Assembly: GCF_900187965.1 (NCBI RefSeq)
Contig: NZ_FZNL01000003.1
Location: 124,001 to 188,000, forward strand
Source: Flavobacterium sp. ov086
Lineage (GTDB): Bacteria > Bacteroidota > Bacteroidia > Flavobacteriales > Flavobacteriaceae
DNA length: 64,000 nt
Direction: 5' to 3'
Shown: one piece after another, positions 53,025 to 62,619 of the stretch
How the letters are laid out: each line of letters opens with the position of its first letter
Numbering within the stretch: the first letter of the stretch is position 1
Notes under the pieces: generated by a model
What the model saw: the letters and a program-made list of their open reading frames with translations, nothing else
Databases searched by the model: none
What the model was told of the DNA's origin: nothing
Position numbers and translations under genes: made by a program

Positions 53025-53795
53025 TTATTTTGAAGCAATTATAACTTCCACTCCTATTTCTTCTAGTTTCGTTTTAGTTTCGATATCGATACCATCATCT
53101 GTAATCAAAACATCAATTTTATCCAAATTACATATTTTACCAAATCCTCTCACATTCATTTTTGTTGAATCTACCAGAATAATAACCTTCTCAGCGACCG
53201 AAATCATAGCTTGATTCAGATGCGCTTCCAAAGCATTTGAAGTACTTAATCCGAAATCTAAATGAAGCCCATCTGCTCCCAGAAACAATTTATTACACGA
53301 AAATTGACTTAGAATCGCTTCTGAAATTGGTCCAACTGCCGAATTTGAACTTTTACGAATATCCCCACCAAGTTGTATTGTATCTACATTTACTTCTTTA
53401 CTTAATTCTAAAGAAACCTTTAAAGAAGGCGTAATTACAGTAAGTTTTTGAAATCCGGAAATAATTTGAGCCAGATAATGAATATTAGATCCTGATCCCA
53501 AAATGATATAATCTGAATTATGAATGTACTTTAGAGCTTCTTTTGCTATTTGCTTTTTTTGTTCAACCTGCAAACCTTCTTTATCATTTACATCTTTTTC
53601 AAAAGCATAAATAGGCTGCTTACTTGCGCCTCCATGTGTACGGTGCAACAAGTTTTCATTTTCTAGAAAAGTTAAATCCTTTCGTATTGTTACGGTCGAA
53701 ACATTGTGAGTTTCACATAACTCCGCCACGTTTACATGGCCTTTTTGATCCAACTCCCTAAGTATATCTTCCTGTCTTTTATTAATAATAACCAT
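53025..53795 (-). CDS. DeoR-family regulator, probable glycerol operon repressor
   Basis: This 256-residue protein has an N-terminal helix-turn-helix (KGHVNVAELCETHNVSTVTIRKDLTFLE) and a C-terminal sugar-phosphate sensor (YIILGSGSNIHYLAQII, LFLGADGLHLDFGLST). It is divergent from glpD, so it is the natural GlpR; in that role it would release operator on binding glycerol-3-phosphate. The assignment rests on position, hence no firm symbol. Confidence 0.85.
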   Translation of the reverse strand: MVIINKRQEDILRELDQKGHVNVAELCETHNVSTVTIRKDLTFLENENLLHRTHGGASKQPIYAFEKDVNDKEGLQVEQKKQIAKEALKYIHNSDYIILGSGSNIHYLAQIISGFQKLTVITPSLKVSLELSKEVNVDTIQLGGDIRKSSNSAVGPISEAILSQFSCNKLFLGADGLHLDFGLSTSNALEAHLNQAMISVAEKVIILVDSTKMNVRGFGKICNLDKIDVLITDDGIDIETKTKLEEIGVEVIIASK

Positions 53796-53870
53796 AATAG
53801 CCCTTTAATATGAAGTTTTCAAGGTCTAAATGTACAACAAAAAATAATTTTAAAAAAAACCTTGTTTTAT

Positions 53871-53943
53871 TGCTTTGGTTTCGTTTTGTTTCGTTAAGTT
53901 TGCTATTAGGAATTTAATCTTACAAAAACAAAACAAAACGACG
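53871..53943 (+). promoter_or_regulatory. glp promoter and candidate operators
   Basis: TTTG (53874-53877), 17 bases, TAAGTTTG (53895-53902) form a good Bacteroidota promoter. TTTCGTTTTGTTTCGTT between them and the inverted AACAAAACAAAACGACG just upstream of glpD are paired repeats expected of DeoR-family operators. Confidence 0.65.
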
Positions 53944-53947
53944 CAAT

Positions 53948-55525
53948 ATGAAACGTTCAGAACAAATATCAAGACTAAAAAATACTGAAAAATGGGACGT
54001 CATAATAATTGGTGGCGGAGCGAGTGGTCTTGGAACCGCTCTTGACGCTGCAAGCAGAGGCTATAAAACAATTCTACTCGAAGCAATAGATTTTGCAAAA
54101 GGAACTTCAAGCAGAAGTACAAAATTAGTTCACGGCGGAGTTCGTTATTTAGAACAAGGTGACGTTCATTTAGTGAGAGAAGCACTAAAAGAGAGAGGAT
54201 TAATGGCGAAAAACGCAAGTCATTTGGTAAAAAACCAATCTTTTGTAATTCCTAATTATAATTGGTGGGGCGGTTATTTTTACACCATTGGTCTAACTAT
54301 CTATGATTTACTGGCGGGACGTTTAAGCTTGGGACGTTCAAAATACATTTCGAAGAAAAAAACAATAGAAATGCTTCCTACCGTTGAAGAAAAAGGTTTG
54401 GTAAGCGGTGTTATTTATCATGATGGACAATTTGATGATTCTCGTTTGGCGATAAACATTGCTCAAACTGCTGTAGAAAAAGGAGCTTGTCTTTTAAACT
54501 ATACTAAAGTAGTAAACTTATTAAAAGACGACAAAGGTCAGGTTATTGGTGTAGAAGCAATAGATCACGAAACTGGTGATAAATACGAGATAAAAGGCTC
54601 TGCTATTATTAATGCCACCGGAGTTTTTACAAATGCCATTATGAAACTAAACGATACGGTTTACAAAAAATATATCGTGCCTAGTCAGGGTATTCATCTT
54701 GTGTTTGACAAATCATTCTTACCAAGTGACCATGCACTAATGATTCCTAAAACAAGTGACGGACGAGTTTTATTTGCGGTGCCGTGGCACAATAGAATTG
54801 TAGTAGGAACAACAGATACATTAATCAAAAAACACAGCTTGGAACCTATTGCTCTAGAAAGTGAAATTGAATTTGTACTTGAAACTGCACAACGATTTTT
54901 AGCAAAAAAACCAACCAGAGCAGATGTTTTATCAGTTTATGCCGGTTTACGCCCTTTGGCAGCTCCGGAAGATGAAGGAAAAAGCACTAAAGAAGTTTCA
55001 AGAAGTCATAAAATTATTGTTTCAGAAACAGGATTAATAACAATTACAGGAGGAAAATGGACTACCTACAGAAAAATTTCTGAAGACATAATCGATAAAG
55101 CGATCAAAGTAGGCAAATTATCAAAAAAAGCTTGTAATACAGAACATCTTCCAATTCATGGTAACCAGCCTACAACAACTTTAGACAGAGAAAATCACTT
55201 ATACATTTATGGTTCAGATATTCCTGAAATAATAAAATTGCAGCAAAACGAACCTGAATTAAAAGAAAAACTACACCCGGATCATGAATTTACTATGGCA
55301 GAAGTAGTTTGGGCAGTTCGATATGAAATGGCAAGAACCATTGACGATGTATTGGCAAGACGTGTTCGTTTATTATTCTTAGATGCCAGAGCAGCAATTG
55401 AGTCTTCAGAAAAAGTAGCGCGATTACTCGCAAAAGAACTCGGGCATGACGAAGCTTGGATATACAAGGAAATTTCACATTTTAAAGAGATCTCAAAAGG
55501 ATTTCTTTTAGCAGAATTCAGATAA
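53948..55525 (+). CDS. glpD: Glycerol-3-phosphate dehydrogenase, FAD-dependent
   Basis: This 525-residue protein has an N-terminal Rossmann motif [23 protein letters not shown]-binding [19 protein letters not shown], and a C-terminal DUF/GlpD domain ([32 protein letters not shown]). It oxidises glycerol-3-phosphate to dihydroxyacetone phosphate at the inner membrane. It is the first gene of the operon with glpK 28 bases downstream. Confidence 0.95.
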   Translation: MKRSEQISRLKNTEKWDVIIIGGGASGLGTALDAASRGYKTILLEAIDFAKGTSSRSTKLVHGGVRYLEQGDVHLVREALKERGLMAKNASHLVKNQSFVIPNYNWWGGYFYTIGLTIYDLLAGRLSLGRSKYISKKKTIEMLPTVEEKGLVSGVIYHDGQFDDSRLAINIAQTAVEKGACLLNYTKVVNLLKDDKGQVIGVEAIDHETGDKYEIKGSAIINATGVFTNAIMKLNDTVYKKYIVPSQGIHLVFDKSFLPSDHALMIPKTSDGRVLFAVPWHNRIVVGTTDTLIKKHSLEPIALESEIEFVLETAQRFLAKKPTRADVLSVYAGLRPLAAPEDEGKSTKEVSRSHKIIVSETGLITITGGKWTTYRKISEDIIDKAIKVGKLSKKACNTEHLPIHGNQPTTTLDRENHLYIYGSDIPEIIKLQQNEPELKEKLHPDHEFTMAEVVWAVRYEMARTIDDVLARRVRLLFLDARAAIESSEKVARLLAKELGHDEAWIYKEISHFKEISKGFLLAEFR

Positions 55526-55553
55526 AACTTTATTAATACTTTATTATACAACC

Positions 55554-57047
55554 ATGCAAAACAAATTAATTCTGGCGCTGGATCAAGGAACAACTTCCTC
55601 TCGAGCTATTGTCTTTAATCATGAAGGTGAGATTGTAAGCATATCTCAAAAACCGTTTGAACAAATTTTCCCAAAACCGGGATGGGTCGAACATGACCCA
55701 AACGAAATCTGGTCTTCGCAAATAAGCGTCGCTGCCGAAGTAATTGCAAAAGTAGGAATATCAGGCAGAGAAGTTGCTGCAATTGGAATAACCAACCAAC
55801 GCGAAACTACTATAGTTTGGGACAGAGAAACCAGTGAACCTGTTTATAATGCTATTGTGTGGCAAGACCGCAGAACTGCAAAATATTGCGACGAGCTAAA
55901 AGCAAAGGGACATGCTGAGATGATCCAAAATAAAACTGGTTTAATTCTGGATGCTTATTTCTCCGGAACAAAGGTAAAATGGATTCTTGATAATGTGCCG
56001 GGAGCGCGTGAAAAAGCTGAACAAGGAAAACTTTGTTTTGGAACCGTTGACACTTGGCTAATCTGGAAATTAACCCGCAGTAAATTATTTATGACGGATG
56101 TTTCTAACGCTAGCAGAACATTATTATTTAACATACATACCTTAGAATGGGACAATGAATTATTGGAATTATTCAACATTCCAAGAGCAATGTTACCAGA
56201 AGTAAAAGAAAGCAGTGAAATTTACGGAGAAACCTCTACTACTCTATTTGCATCAAAAATTCCTATTGCAGGAGTTGCAGGAGATCAGCAGGCGGCACTT
56301 TTTGGTCAATTATGTACAACTCCGGGAATGGTAAAAAACACATACGGAACTGGTTGCTTTATGCTAATGAATACGGGTGAAAAACCAATTCTTTCTACAA
56401 ATAATTTATTAACTACAATTGCCTGGAAAATAAACGGTAAAACAACCTATGCATTAGAAGGCAGTGTTTTTGTTGGAGGTGCAGCTGTACAATGGTTACG
56501 TGATGGCGCAAAAATGATTAACTCATCTGAAGAAATCGAGACCTTGGCATCCAGCGTTCCTGACAACGGTGGTGTTTATTTTGTTCCCGCTTTAACCGGA
56601 TTAGGAGCTCCACATTGGGATCAATATGCCAGAGGTGCAATATTAGGAATAACCAGAGGCACAACAAATGCTCATATTGCCAGAGCAACCTTAGAAGGGA
56701 TTGCTTATCAGGTAAATGACTTAGTTAAAGCCATGGAAGCTGATTTTGGCGACAAAGGAAAAGAACTAAGAGTTGACGGAGGTGCTGCAAATAATAATTT
56801 ATTAATGCAGTTTCAGTCAGATATTTTTGGTACAACTGTAACACGCCCTAAAACACTTGAAACAACAGCGTTGGGAGCTGCATATTTAGCAGGACTTGCT
56901 GTTGGATTCTGGTCAAGTATTGATGACCTGAAAGAACAATGGTCTATAGACAGGGTATTTTCTCCAGAAATGGAAAAAGCAAAAGTAAATGAACTTGTAA
57001 AAAACTGGGACAAAGCCGTTGGCCGCGCATCAAACTGGATTGAATAA
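55554..57047 (+). CDS. glpK: Glycerol kinase
   Basis: This 497-residue protein has [33 protein letters not shown] and the late [16 protein letters not shown] of the FGGY kinase family. It phosphorylates glycerol to glycerol-3-phosphate. It lies between glpD and glpF with 28- and 29-base spacing. Confidence 0.97.
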   Translation: MQNKLILALDQGTTSSRAIVFNHEGEIVSISQKPFEQIFPKPGWVEHDPNEIWSSQISVAAEVIAKVGISGREVAAIGITNQRETTIVWDRETSEPVYNAIVWQDRRTAKYCDELKAKGHAEMIQNKTGLILDAYFSGTKVKWILDNVPGAREKAEQGKLCFGTVDTWLIWKLTRSKLFMTDVSNASRTLLFNIHTLEWDNELLELFNIPRAMLPEVKESSEIYGETSTTLFASKIPIAGVAGDQQAALFGQLCTTPGMVKNTYGTGCFMLMNTGEKPILSTNNLLTTIAWKINGKTTYALEGSVFVGGAAVQWLRDGAKMINSSEEIETLASSVPDNGGVYFVPALTGLGAPHWDQYARGAILGITRGTTNAHIARATLEGIAYQVNDLVKAMEADFGDKGKELRVDGGAANNNLLMQFQSDIFGTTVTRPKTLETTALGAAYLAGLAVGFWSSIDDLKEQWSIDRVFSPEMEKAKVNELVKNWDKAVGRASNWIE

Positions 57048-57076
57048 TAAAAATTTAAACTTAAAAACATCAAAAT

Positions 57077-57808
57077 ATGACTCCTTTTATAGCAGAAATT
57101 TTAGGTACTATGGTAATGATTTTATTAGGAAATGGCGTTGTTGCCAACGTTAATCTTAAAGGCACGAACGGAAACAATTCAGGTTGGATTGTTATCACTA
57201 CTGCTTGGGCATTTGCCGTTTTTGTAGGCGTAACTATTGCAGGTCCAGTTAGCGGAGCACATTTAAATCCAATAGTTACACTTGGTTTGGCTCTAATTGG
57301 TAAATTTAGCTGGAATTTGGTTCCTACCTATATTGCCGGCGAAATGATTGGAGCAATGTTAGGTGCTTTTTTAGTATGGTTATCTCACAAAGACCATTTT
57401 GCTGCAACTGAAGATGAAGGAGCCAAACTTTCCTGTTTTTCTACGGGGCCTGCAATAAAAAATAATGTTTCAAACTTAATCAGTGAGATAATTGCGACTT
57501 TCGTTTTAATTTTTTCTATCTTTTATATTGCAGGTCCAAGCCTTACAATTGCATCAGATGCAAATGCAACAATTGGTTTGGGAACCGTAGGAGCTCTTCC
57601 TGTCGCAATAGTCGTTTGGGCAATTGGGTTATCCTTAGGAGGTACAACAGGTTATGCCATAAATCCGGCAAGAGATTTGGGACCAAGAATCATGCATGCT
57701 ATTTTACCCATAAAGGGAAGCAGTAACTGGGGATACGCCTGGATCCCTATTGTAGGCCCCATAATAGGGTCTTGCTTAGCCGCTGTATTATACCTGGCAC
57801 TCCATTAA
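57077..57808 (+). CDS. glpF: Glycerol uptake facilitator (aquaglyceroporin)
   Basis: This 243-residue protein has six membrane helices. The two NPA-type half-helices are GAHLNPIVTLG (NPI, with Ala replaced by Ile) and GYAINPARDLGPR, the latter with Asp typical of glycerol facilitators. It lets glycerol cross the inner membrane for glpK. Confidence 0.95.
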   Translation: MTPFIAEILGTMVMILLGNGVVANVNLKGTNGNNSGWIVITTAWAFAVFVGVTIAGPVSGAHLNPIVTLGLALIGKFSWNLVPTYIAGEMIGAMLGAFLVWLSHKDHFAATEDEGAKLSCFSTGPAIKNNVSNLISEIIATFVLIFSIFYIAGPSLTIASDANATIGLGTVGALPVAIVVWAIGLSLGGTTGYAINPARDLGPRIMHAILPIKGSSNWGYAWIPIVGPIIGSCLAAVLYLALH

Positions 57809-57836
57809 TTATAGTTATTAAAATTCTTTAATTTTT

Positions 57837-58607
57837 ATGAAAAAATTACTTCTTTCTTCTATGATTGCGATCATAGGACTAACTGGCTATGCCCAAGACT
57901 CAGCGCCAGAAAACACTGCAACTAAAGAACCCAGCCGCTTAAATTATAATGTCACGCTTACAACAAGTCATCTCTGGAGAGGATTAATCATTAATCCAAG
58001 CATGACAGTTATGGGCGACATTCATTATGCGTTAGACAAAAAACAAAACTTTTCTGTTGGTGTTTGGGGTGGTAATGGATTTGACGGCAAATACACAGAG
58101 GTTGATTATTATGTTCAATATAAACATAAAGGACTAACAATTGGTTTATGGGATTTATTCAATACTACAAATGTTGTGCATCCTGAGGTTTTTAATTATG
58201 ACAAGAACACAACAACGCATCTTATTGATCTTAGAACTTCTTATAGATTTTCTGAAAAATTTCCTTTGCGAGTTGAGGCCGACATTATTCTCTACGGTAA
58301 TGATAAAGAATTAACTGCCAACTTAGATTACAAGAACAGATATTCTACTTATGTCGAGCTGGGTTATCCGTTGATTAAAAACGAGCAAATAACATTAGAC
58401 GCTTATATGGGAGCAGGATTTTCGCTTGACGGAAGATCAAATCTATACCTTACAGATCCTAATAGTAATTTTGGTATCGTAAACACAGGACTTAAAGCTT
58501 CTAAAAACATTACAGTACTACAATATAAACTTCCTGTTTTTGCAGGTATTATGTGGAATCCAGCAGAAAAATACACTCGTATGCAACTTGGAGTTTCATT
58601 ATTTTAA
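57837..58607 (+). CDS. Outer membrane protein of the glp operon
   Basis: This 256-residue protein has a signal peptide ending GYAQ. Amphipathic strands contain NVTLTTSHLWRGLIINPSMTVMGDIHYAL and a C-terminal aromatic GVSLF. The SHLWRG motif resembles TorF/Gcw_chp-type outer membrane proteins of unknown function. It lies 28 bases after glpF and before the operon terminator, so it may be the outer membrane route for glycerol or a glycerol phosphodiester; that is inference. Confidence 0.78.
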   Translation: MKKLLLSSMIAIIGLTGYAQDSAPENTATKEPSRLNYNVTLTTSHLWRGLIINPSMTVMGDIHYALDKKQNFSVGVWGGNGFDGKYTEVDYYVQYKHKGLTIGLWDLFNTTNVVHPEVFNYDKNTTTHLIDLRTSYRFSEKFPLRVEADIILYGNDKELTANLDYKNRYSTYVELGYPLIKNEQITLDAYMGAGFSLDGRSNLYLTDPNSNFGIVNTGLKASKNITVLQYKLPVFAGIMWNPAEKYTRMQLGVSLF

Positions 58608-58631
58608 AACTTATACAAATTATTCTTTATC

Positions 58632-58666
58632 AAACCCGACAGGTTTTAAAAATCTGTCGGGTTTCT
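58632..58666 (+). terminator. Terminator of the glp operon
   Basis: AAACCCGACAGGTTTT, complement with one mismatch, then TTTCT. It is similar to the hairpin at 52780-52816. Confidence 0.85.
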
Positions 58667-58677
58667 CGTATCGTGGG

Positions 58678-58801
58678 CTTGCGTGAGGGATAGGAATAAA
58701 CTGCCGAAGCAGTATGGATAGCCCGACAGCATCCTGATAAAAGGGCATATATGCGCGTAGCTTTGCCCTCTTATCAAGATGGTGGCACGCCCTAATAATA
58801 A
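58678..58801 (-). repeat. Inverted flank of the glycerol locus, right copy
   Basis: This is the reverse-orientation copy of 52822-52950. The gap 58608-59111 otherwise contains the terminator, a CTTTGTCAAAG hairpin (58883-58910) and the MarR operators. Confidence 0.85.
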
Positions 58802-58882
58802 ATTTTAGGTTTTAGATTTTTATCCTGAAAACTAAATCAGAAAGTTTTAAAGACTTAAGAATTGTAGCGTTTTACACAAGAG

Positions 58883-58910
58883 CTTTGTCAAAGTTTAAGA
58901 CTTTGACAAA
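58883..58910. repeat. CTTTGTCAAAG-type hairpin repeat
   Basis: CTTTGTCAAAGT, loop TTAAG, ACTTTGACAAA. It is the third copy of this family in the window. Confidence 0.65.
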
Positions 58911-59047
58911 TGAACTCACTTTAAACAATCGTTAAATATCATAAAAGCACTATTTCAAATCAAAGAAATTATATTACTTTTAAATTAATTATATAGGATT
59001 TGTATAGTTATAATTTCACGTTAATTCAATTAACAAAAAATTAACAC

Positions 59048-59096
59048 TACATTTGTATATACAAATATTAAAAGCCATACATTTGTACATACAAAT
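59048..59096 (+). promoter_or_regulatory. Twin MarR-type operators with embedded -7 boxes
   Basis: ATTTGTATATACAAAT (59051-59066) is a perfect 16-base palindrome; ATTTGTACATACAAAT (59081-59096) has one mismatched pair. They are exactly 30 bases apart and each is preceded by TAC, giving the -7 box TACATTTG. The repressor would cover the promoter. Confidence 0.8.
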
Positions 59097-59111
59097 TATA
59101 CACTTACAACT

Positions 59112-59570
59112 ATGACAATTGAAGAGGTTATAAAAAGTACAGTTAAGATGGATAATGCGAAAAAAGTTATTCTGAATATCATGTACACGCAAAATGTGAT
59201 TCAGGATCATTTCAACGAGTTGATAAAACCGTATGATTTATCCGGAGAACAATACAATGTGCTACGTATATTAAGAGGACAAAAAGGAAATCCTGCTAAT
59301 ATGTGTGTGATACAGGAACGTATGCTGGCAAAAACAAGTAATACAACGCGATTGGTAGATAAATTATTACTGAAAGATTTTGTTACAAGAAATGTTTGCC
59401 CTAGCAACAGACGTAAAATTGAAGTTCTAATCACTCAAAAAGGATTAGATGTTTTGAAAGAATTAGACCCAAAGGTAGATGAGCATGAGCGTTTGTTTGC
59501 TGAGAATATAAGTAAAGAAGAATTAGAGTTATTAAATCAATTATTAGAAAAATACAGAACCAACAAATAA
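59112..59570 (+). CDS. MarR-family transcriptional regulator
   Basis: This 152-residue protein has a winged helix (QYNVLRILRGQKGNPANMCVIQERMLAKTSNTTRLVDKLLLKDFVTRNVCPSNRRKIEVLIT). It probably represses its own operon through the twin palindromes upstream. The only candidate sensor residues visible are Cys in NMCVI and NVCPS, so redox sensing is possible. The nitroreductase gene follows after 10 bases. Confidence 0.92.
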   Translation: MTIEEVIKSTVKMDNAKKVILNIMYTQNVIQDHFNELIKPYDLSGEQYNVLRILRGQKGNPANMCVIQERMLAKTSNTTRLVDKLLLKDFVTRNVCPSNRRKIEVLITQKGLDVLKELDPKVDEHERLFAENISKEELELLNQLLEKYRTNK

Positions 59571-59580
59571 ATTTAAAATT

Positions 59581-60213
59581 ATGAGTACATTATTAGATAA
59601 TTTAAACTGGAGATACGCAACTAAAAAATTTGATGCTACCAAAAAAATATCTGCAGCAGATTTAAATACACTAAAAGAAGCAGTTAGACTAAGTGCTTCA
59701 TCATACGGATTACAACCTTATAAAGTTGTTATCGTTGAAAATCCTGAAATCAGAGAGCAATTGAAAGCTGCTGCTTACGGACAAACTCAAATTACAGATG
59801 CTTCTCAATTGTTCATTTTTGCAAATGACTTAAATACCGGAGCAGAATCTGTAGATGCTTACATTCAAAACATTAGCGAAACAAGAGGTGTACCTGCTGA
59901 TGCTTTGGCTGGATTCAGCGACATGATGAAAGGTACTATCGCCAACTTGTCTGTTGAGGCTAAAAACATCTGGACAGCAAAACAAACTTATATCGCTTTA
60001 GGAACTTTATTAAGTGCTGCTTCTGAATTAAAAATCGATGCAACTCCTATGGAAGGTTTTAATGCAGCTGCATTCAATGAAATCTTAGGTTTTGACAAAT
60101 TAGGTTTAAACGCATCTGTTATTGCAACTGTGGGTTACAGACACAATGAAGACGATACACAACACTACAAAAAAGTTAGAAAATCTCACGAGAATTTATT
60201 TATCACTATATAA
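59581..60213 (+). CDS. NAD(P)H-dependent nitroreductase-family oxidoreductase
   Basis: This 210-residue protein is a flavin-dependent nitroreductase (NLNWRYATKKFDATKKISAADL, SASSYGLQPYKVVIVENPEIRE, IDATPMEGFNAAAFNEILG), close to the NfsB group. It reduces quinones or nitroaromatics. It is in an operon with MarR and YceI, a common flavobacterial set for electrophile or redox stress. Confidence 0.93.
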   Translation: MSTLLDNLNWRYATKKFDATKKISAADLNTLKEAVRLSASSYGLQPYKVVIVENPEIREQLKAAAYGQTQITDASQLFIFANDLNTGAESVDAYIQNISETRGVPADALAGFSDMMKGTIANLSVEAKNIWTAKQTYIALGTLLSAASELKIDATPMEGFNAAAFNEILGFDKLGLNASVIATVGYRHNEDDTQHYKKVRKSHENLFITI

Positions 60214-60243
60214 TTATTATTAATCCAAATCAATTACAACAAA

Positions 60244-60810
60244 ATGAAAAATTTAAAAACAATTGCAATAGCATTATTCGTAGCAGTGGCTAGTATTTCA
60301 GTAAATGCTCAAACTAAAAAAATCGACGTAAAAGCATCTACTATCAAATGGGTAGGTAAAAAAGTAACTGGAGAACACTCTGGAACTGTAAACTTTAAAG
60401 ACGGATCAGTAGTTTTCAAAGGAAAAAAATTAACTGGTGGTTCTTTCACTGTTGATATGACTTCTTTAACTTCTACAGATTTAACTGGAGAATACCAAGG
60501 AAAATTAAACGGTCACTTGAAATCAGCTGATTTCTTTGGTACTGAAAAATTCCCAACTGCAAAATTAGTTTTCAAAACTATCGGAGCTAAAGCAACTGAC
60601 GTTTATACTGTAACTGCTGATTTAACTATCAAAGGTATCACTAAACCAGTAACTTTTGATATCACTGTAGCTGGAAACACTGCAACAACTGCTTTCAAAG
60701 TTGACAGAACTAAATACGATATTAAATACAACTCTGGTAACTTCTTCGAAAACTTAGGAGACAAAACGATCAGTGACGATTTCGAATTAACTGTAGCTTT
60801 AAAATTCTAA
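60244..60810 (+). CDS. YceI-family periplasmic lipid-binding protein
   Basis: This 188-residue protein has a signal peptide ending VNAQ and a YceI lipocalin-like barrel (IKWVGKKVTGEHSGTVNFKDGS, GHLKSADFFGTEKFPTAKLVF, NLGDKTISDDFELTVALKF). It binds isoprenoid or other lipids in the periplasm. It has strong biased codon use, which suggests high expression. It is the last gene of the MarR operon. Confidence 0.94.
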   Translation: MKNLKTIAIALFVAVASISVNAQTKKIDVKASTIKWVGKKVTGEHSGTVNFKDGSVVFKGKKLTGGSFTVDMTSLTSTDLTGEYQGKLNGHLKSADFFGTEKFPTAKLVFKTIGAKATDVYTVTADLTIKGITKPVTFDITVAGNTATTAFKVDRTKYDIKYNSGNFFENLGDKTISDDFELTVALKF

Positions 60811-60845
60811 TATTTTAAACAGCATAATTCTTAATATTATAAGAA

Positions 60846-60882
60846 TAGCCCCAATGGTTCAAAACTATTGGGGCTTCTTTTT
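60846..60882 (+). terminator. Terminator of the MarR operon
   Basis: AGCCCCAATGGTT, loop CAAA, ACTATTGGGGCT and a T-rich tail. Confidence 0.88.
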
Positions 60883-61018
60883 ACATTATTTTCAAAAAAA
60901 TAACATTCTTAATATTCAGATAACACTTTCGTAATATCATACAAGGCTTTGATTAACATACGACTTCTACTTTTGGGCTGATCAAAAAAAATCCGAAACT
61001 AGAATCAAAATCATCGTT

Positions 61019-62299
61019 ATGAAAACAAAAATACGTATTGCTATTATTACTTTACTGAGCACTTTTTGTCTACAAGCACAACAACAACCTAAGGGAATTA
61101 TTGGCAGCTCAAACTGGATGAACAACTGGACCAATTTTAAACCTGCAAATACAGAATACAGCGAAGCTACAAATATCATCGCCGGTACGATTGACAAAGA
61201 CATGAGGTTAACAAAAAGAAACACTTACCAATTAGTAGGTGTGGTATATGTTACTAATAATGCCGTTTTGACAATAGAACCGGGAACAATAATTCGCGGA
61301 GATGATAAAACCTGCGGAACTCTGGTAATTACAAATGGTGCCAAAATTGTTGCCGAAGGTCTTGAAACGGATCCTATAGTTTTTACTTCGAACAAAGAAA
61401 TTTCAGAAAGAAAACCTGGTGACTGGGGCGGAATCATCATCTTAGGAAAAGCTCCAATCAATACAATTGGCGGAATCCATATTCTTCCTTTTGATCTGGA
61501 ACCAATGTTAAATCACTACGGAGGTCAGGATGCCGAAGATAATTCGGGGATAATAAAATATGTGAGAATCGAATATGCTGGTCGAAAACTAAGCTCATTA
61601 AAAGAACTTAACGGACTTTCACTTGCCGGTGTTGGAAGAAAAACAGTTTTGAGCAACATTCAAATTAGTTTTTCAAACGATGATTCATTCGAAAGTTACG
61701 GTGGAGATTTAGTAATGAGTAACTTAGTTTCTTATAGAACTACAGATGATGATTTCGATTTTACACAAGGAGTTCAGTGTAATATCAGCAATAGTATTGC
61801 AATTCGTCATCCGTTTTCTTCAGATGTTTCGGGTTCGAGATGTTTTGAAGTTGATTCGTATGATAAAATTGAAAATACAGATATGACCAAGAAATTAACC
61901 AAGATAAATGCTAACAACATTACTATGGTAAATCTGGAAGAAAATAATCAAGGGCTTGTTAGAGAATCTGTTCATATTAGAGAAAGCACTTTCTTTAATC
62001 TAACAAATAGTATTGTTTCGGGCTTTACTCCTTTTGTAATATTAGAGTCAAATATTGGAGACGGATCAGCGAATTTATCTAAAATTACATTCAAAAATCT
62101 AATCGTTAACAATTGCAACGGAGGAATTACAAGCGAATCAAGCGGCGGAAATCCTGCAATTCAAAAATATTACAGCGACCCATCATTACTAATAGATTAT
62201 ACTTCGATTAAGAATAGTGAATTGTTTACAACGCCTAATATCAAAGGGAATCCAGATTTTAGAATGAACCAAAACAACACGCTTGCAATTGGGAATTAA
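61019..62299 (+). CDS. Secreted right-handed beta-helix-like protein
   Basis: This 426-residue protein has a signal peptide ending CLQAQ. From about residue 75 it has repeated beta-helix rungs (YVTNNAVLTIEPGTIIRGDDKTCGTLVITNGAKIVAEG, then FTSNKEISERKPGDWGGIIILGKAPIN). Such proteins occur in Bacteroidota surface or cargo proteins of unknown function. No C-terminal sorting domain is visible, so it is periplasmic or secreted by an unrecognised signal. It is monocistronic. Confidence 0.78.
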   Translation: MKTKIRIAIITLLSTFCLQAQQQPKGIIGSSNWMNNWTNFKPANTEYSEATNIIAGTIDKDMRLTKRNTYQLVGVVYVTNNAVLTIEPGTIIRGDDKTCGTLVITNGAKIVAEGLETDPIVFTSNKEISERKPGDWGGIIILGKAPINTIGGIHILPFDLEPMLNHYGGQDAEDNSGIIKYVRIEYAGRKLSSLKELNGLSLAGVGRKTVLSNIQISFSNDDSFESYGGDLVMSNLVSYRTTDDDFDFTQGVQCNISNSIAIRHPFSSDVSGSRCFEVDSYDKIENTDMTKKLTKINANNITMVNLEENNQGLVRESVHIRESTFFNLTNSIVSGFTPFVILESNIGDGSANLSKITFKNLIVNNCNGGITSESSGGNPAIQKYYSDPSLLIDYTSIKNSELFTTPNIKGNPDFRMNQNNTLAIGN

Positions 62300-62395
62300 A
62301 GTTTTAAAAGTCTTTTGTTTATTTGAAATTTAACAAATTTCAGGATTTAGAAAAGTTTTTTTTGAAATTTTATGTATTCTAATTCAAATTACATT

Positions 62396-62403
62396 TATAT
62401 CTT
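62396..62403 (+). promoter_or_regulatory. -7 box of the trp leader
   Basis: TATCTTTG matches TAnnTTTG and lies 40 bases before the leader peptide start. No clear -33 element was found. Confidence 0.65.
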
Positions 62404-62443
62404 TGTCACATCAAAAGAAAAATAAAAAATAACTTTTGCATTT

Positions 62444-62500
62444 ATGAAAACATTAATGAACAATACTTGGTGGTGGAAGAATTTACGTCAAACGTCGTGA
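62444..62500 (+). CDS. trpL: trp operon leader peptide (MKTLMNNTWWWKNLRQTS)
   Basis: This 18-residue leader has three consecutive Trp codons (TGG at 62468-62476) followed by a stop (62498-62500). It precedes a terminator and the anthranilate synthase gene. Stalling on the Trp codons would expose GTCGTGA (62494-62500), which is complementary to TCACGAC (62550-62556) in the terminator loop and 3' arm. The peptide has no other expected role. Confidence 0.92.
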   Translation: MKTLMNNTWWWKNLRQTS

Positions 62501-62536
62501 ACAAAGCTTCCTATGGTATTGTAAAACTATAAATAT

Positions 62537-62570
62537 AAAAGGCTTGTCATCACGACAAGCCTTTTTTTTT
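62537..62570 (+). terminator. trp attenuator hairpin
   Basis: GGCTTGTC (62541-62548), loop ATCAC, GACAAGCC (62554-62561) and T9. It lies 41 bases after the leader stop, between leader and trpE, and would stop transcription when tryptophan is plentiful. Confidence 0.9.
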
Positions 62571-62619
62571 GGTCCAAATTCAAACGAAAAATATATTAAA
62601 AATTAAAACACAACATACT

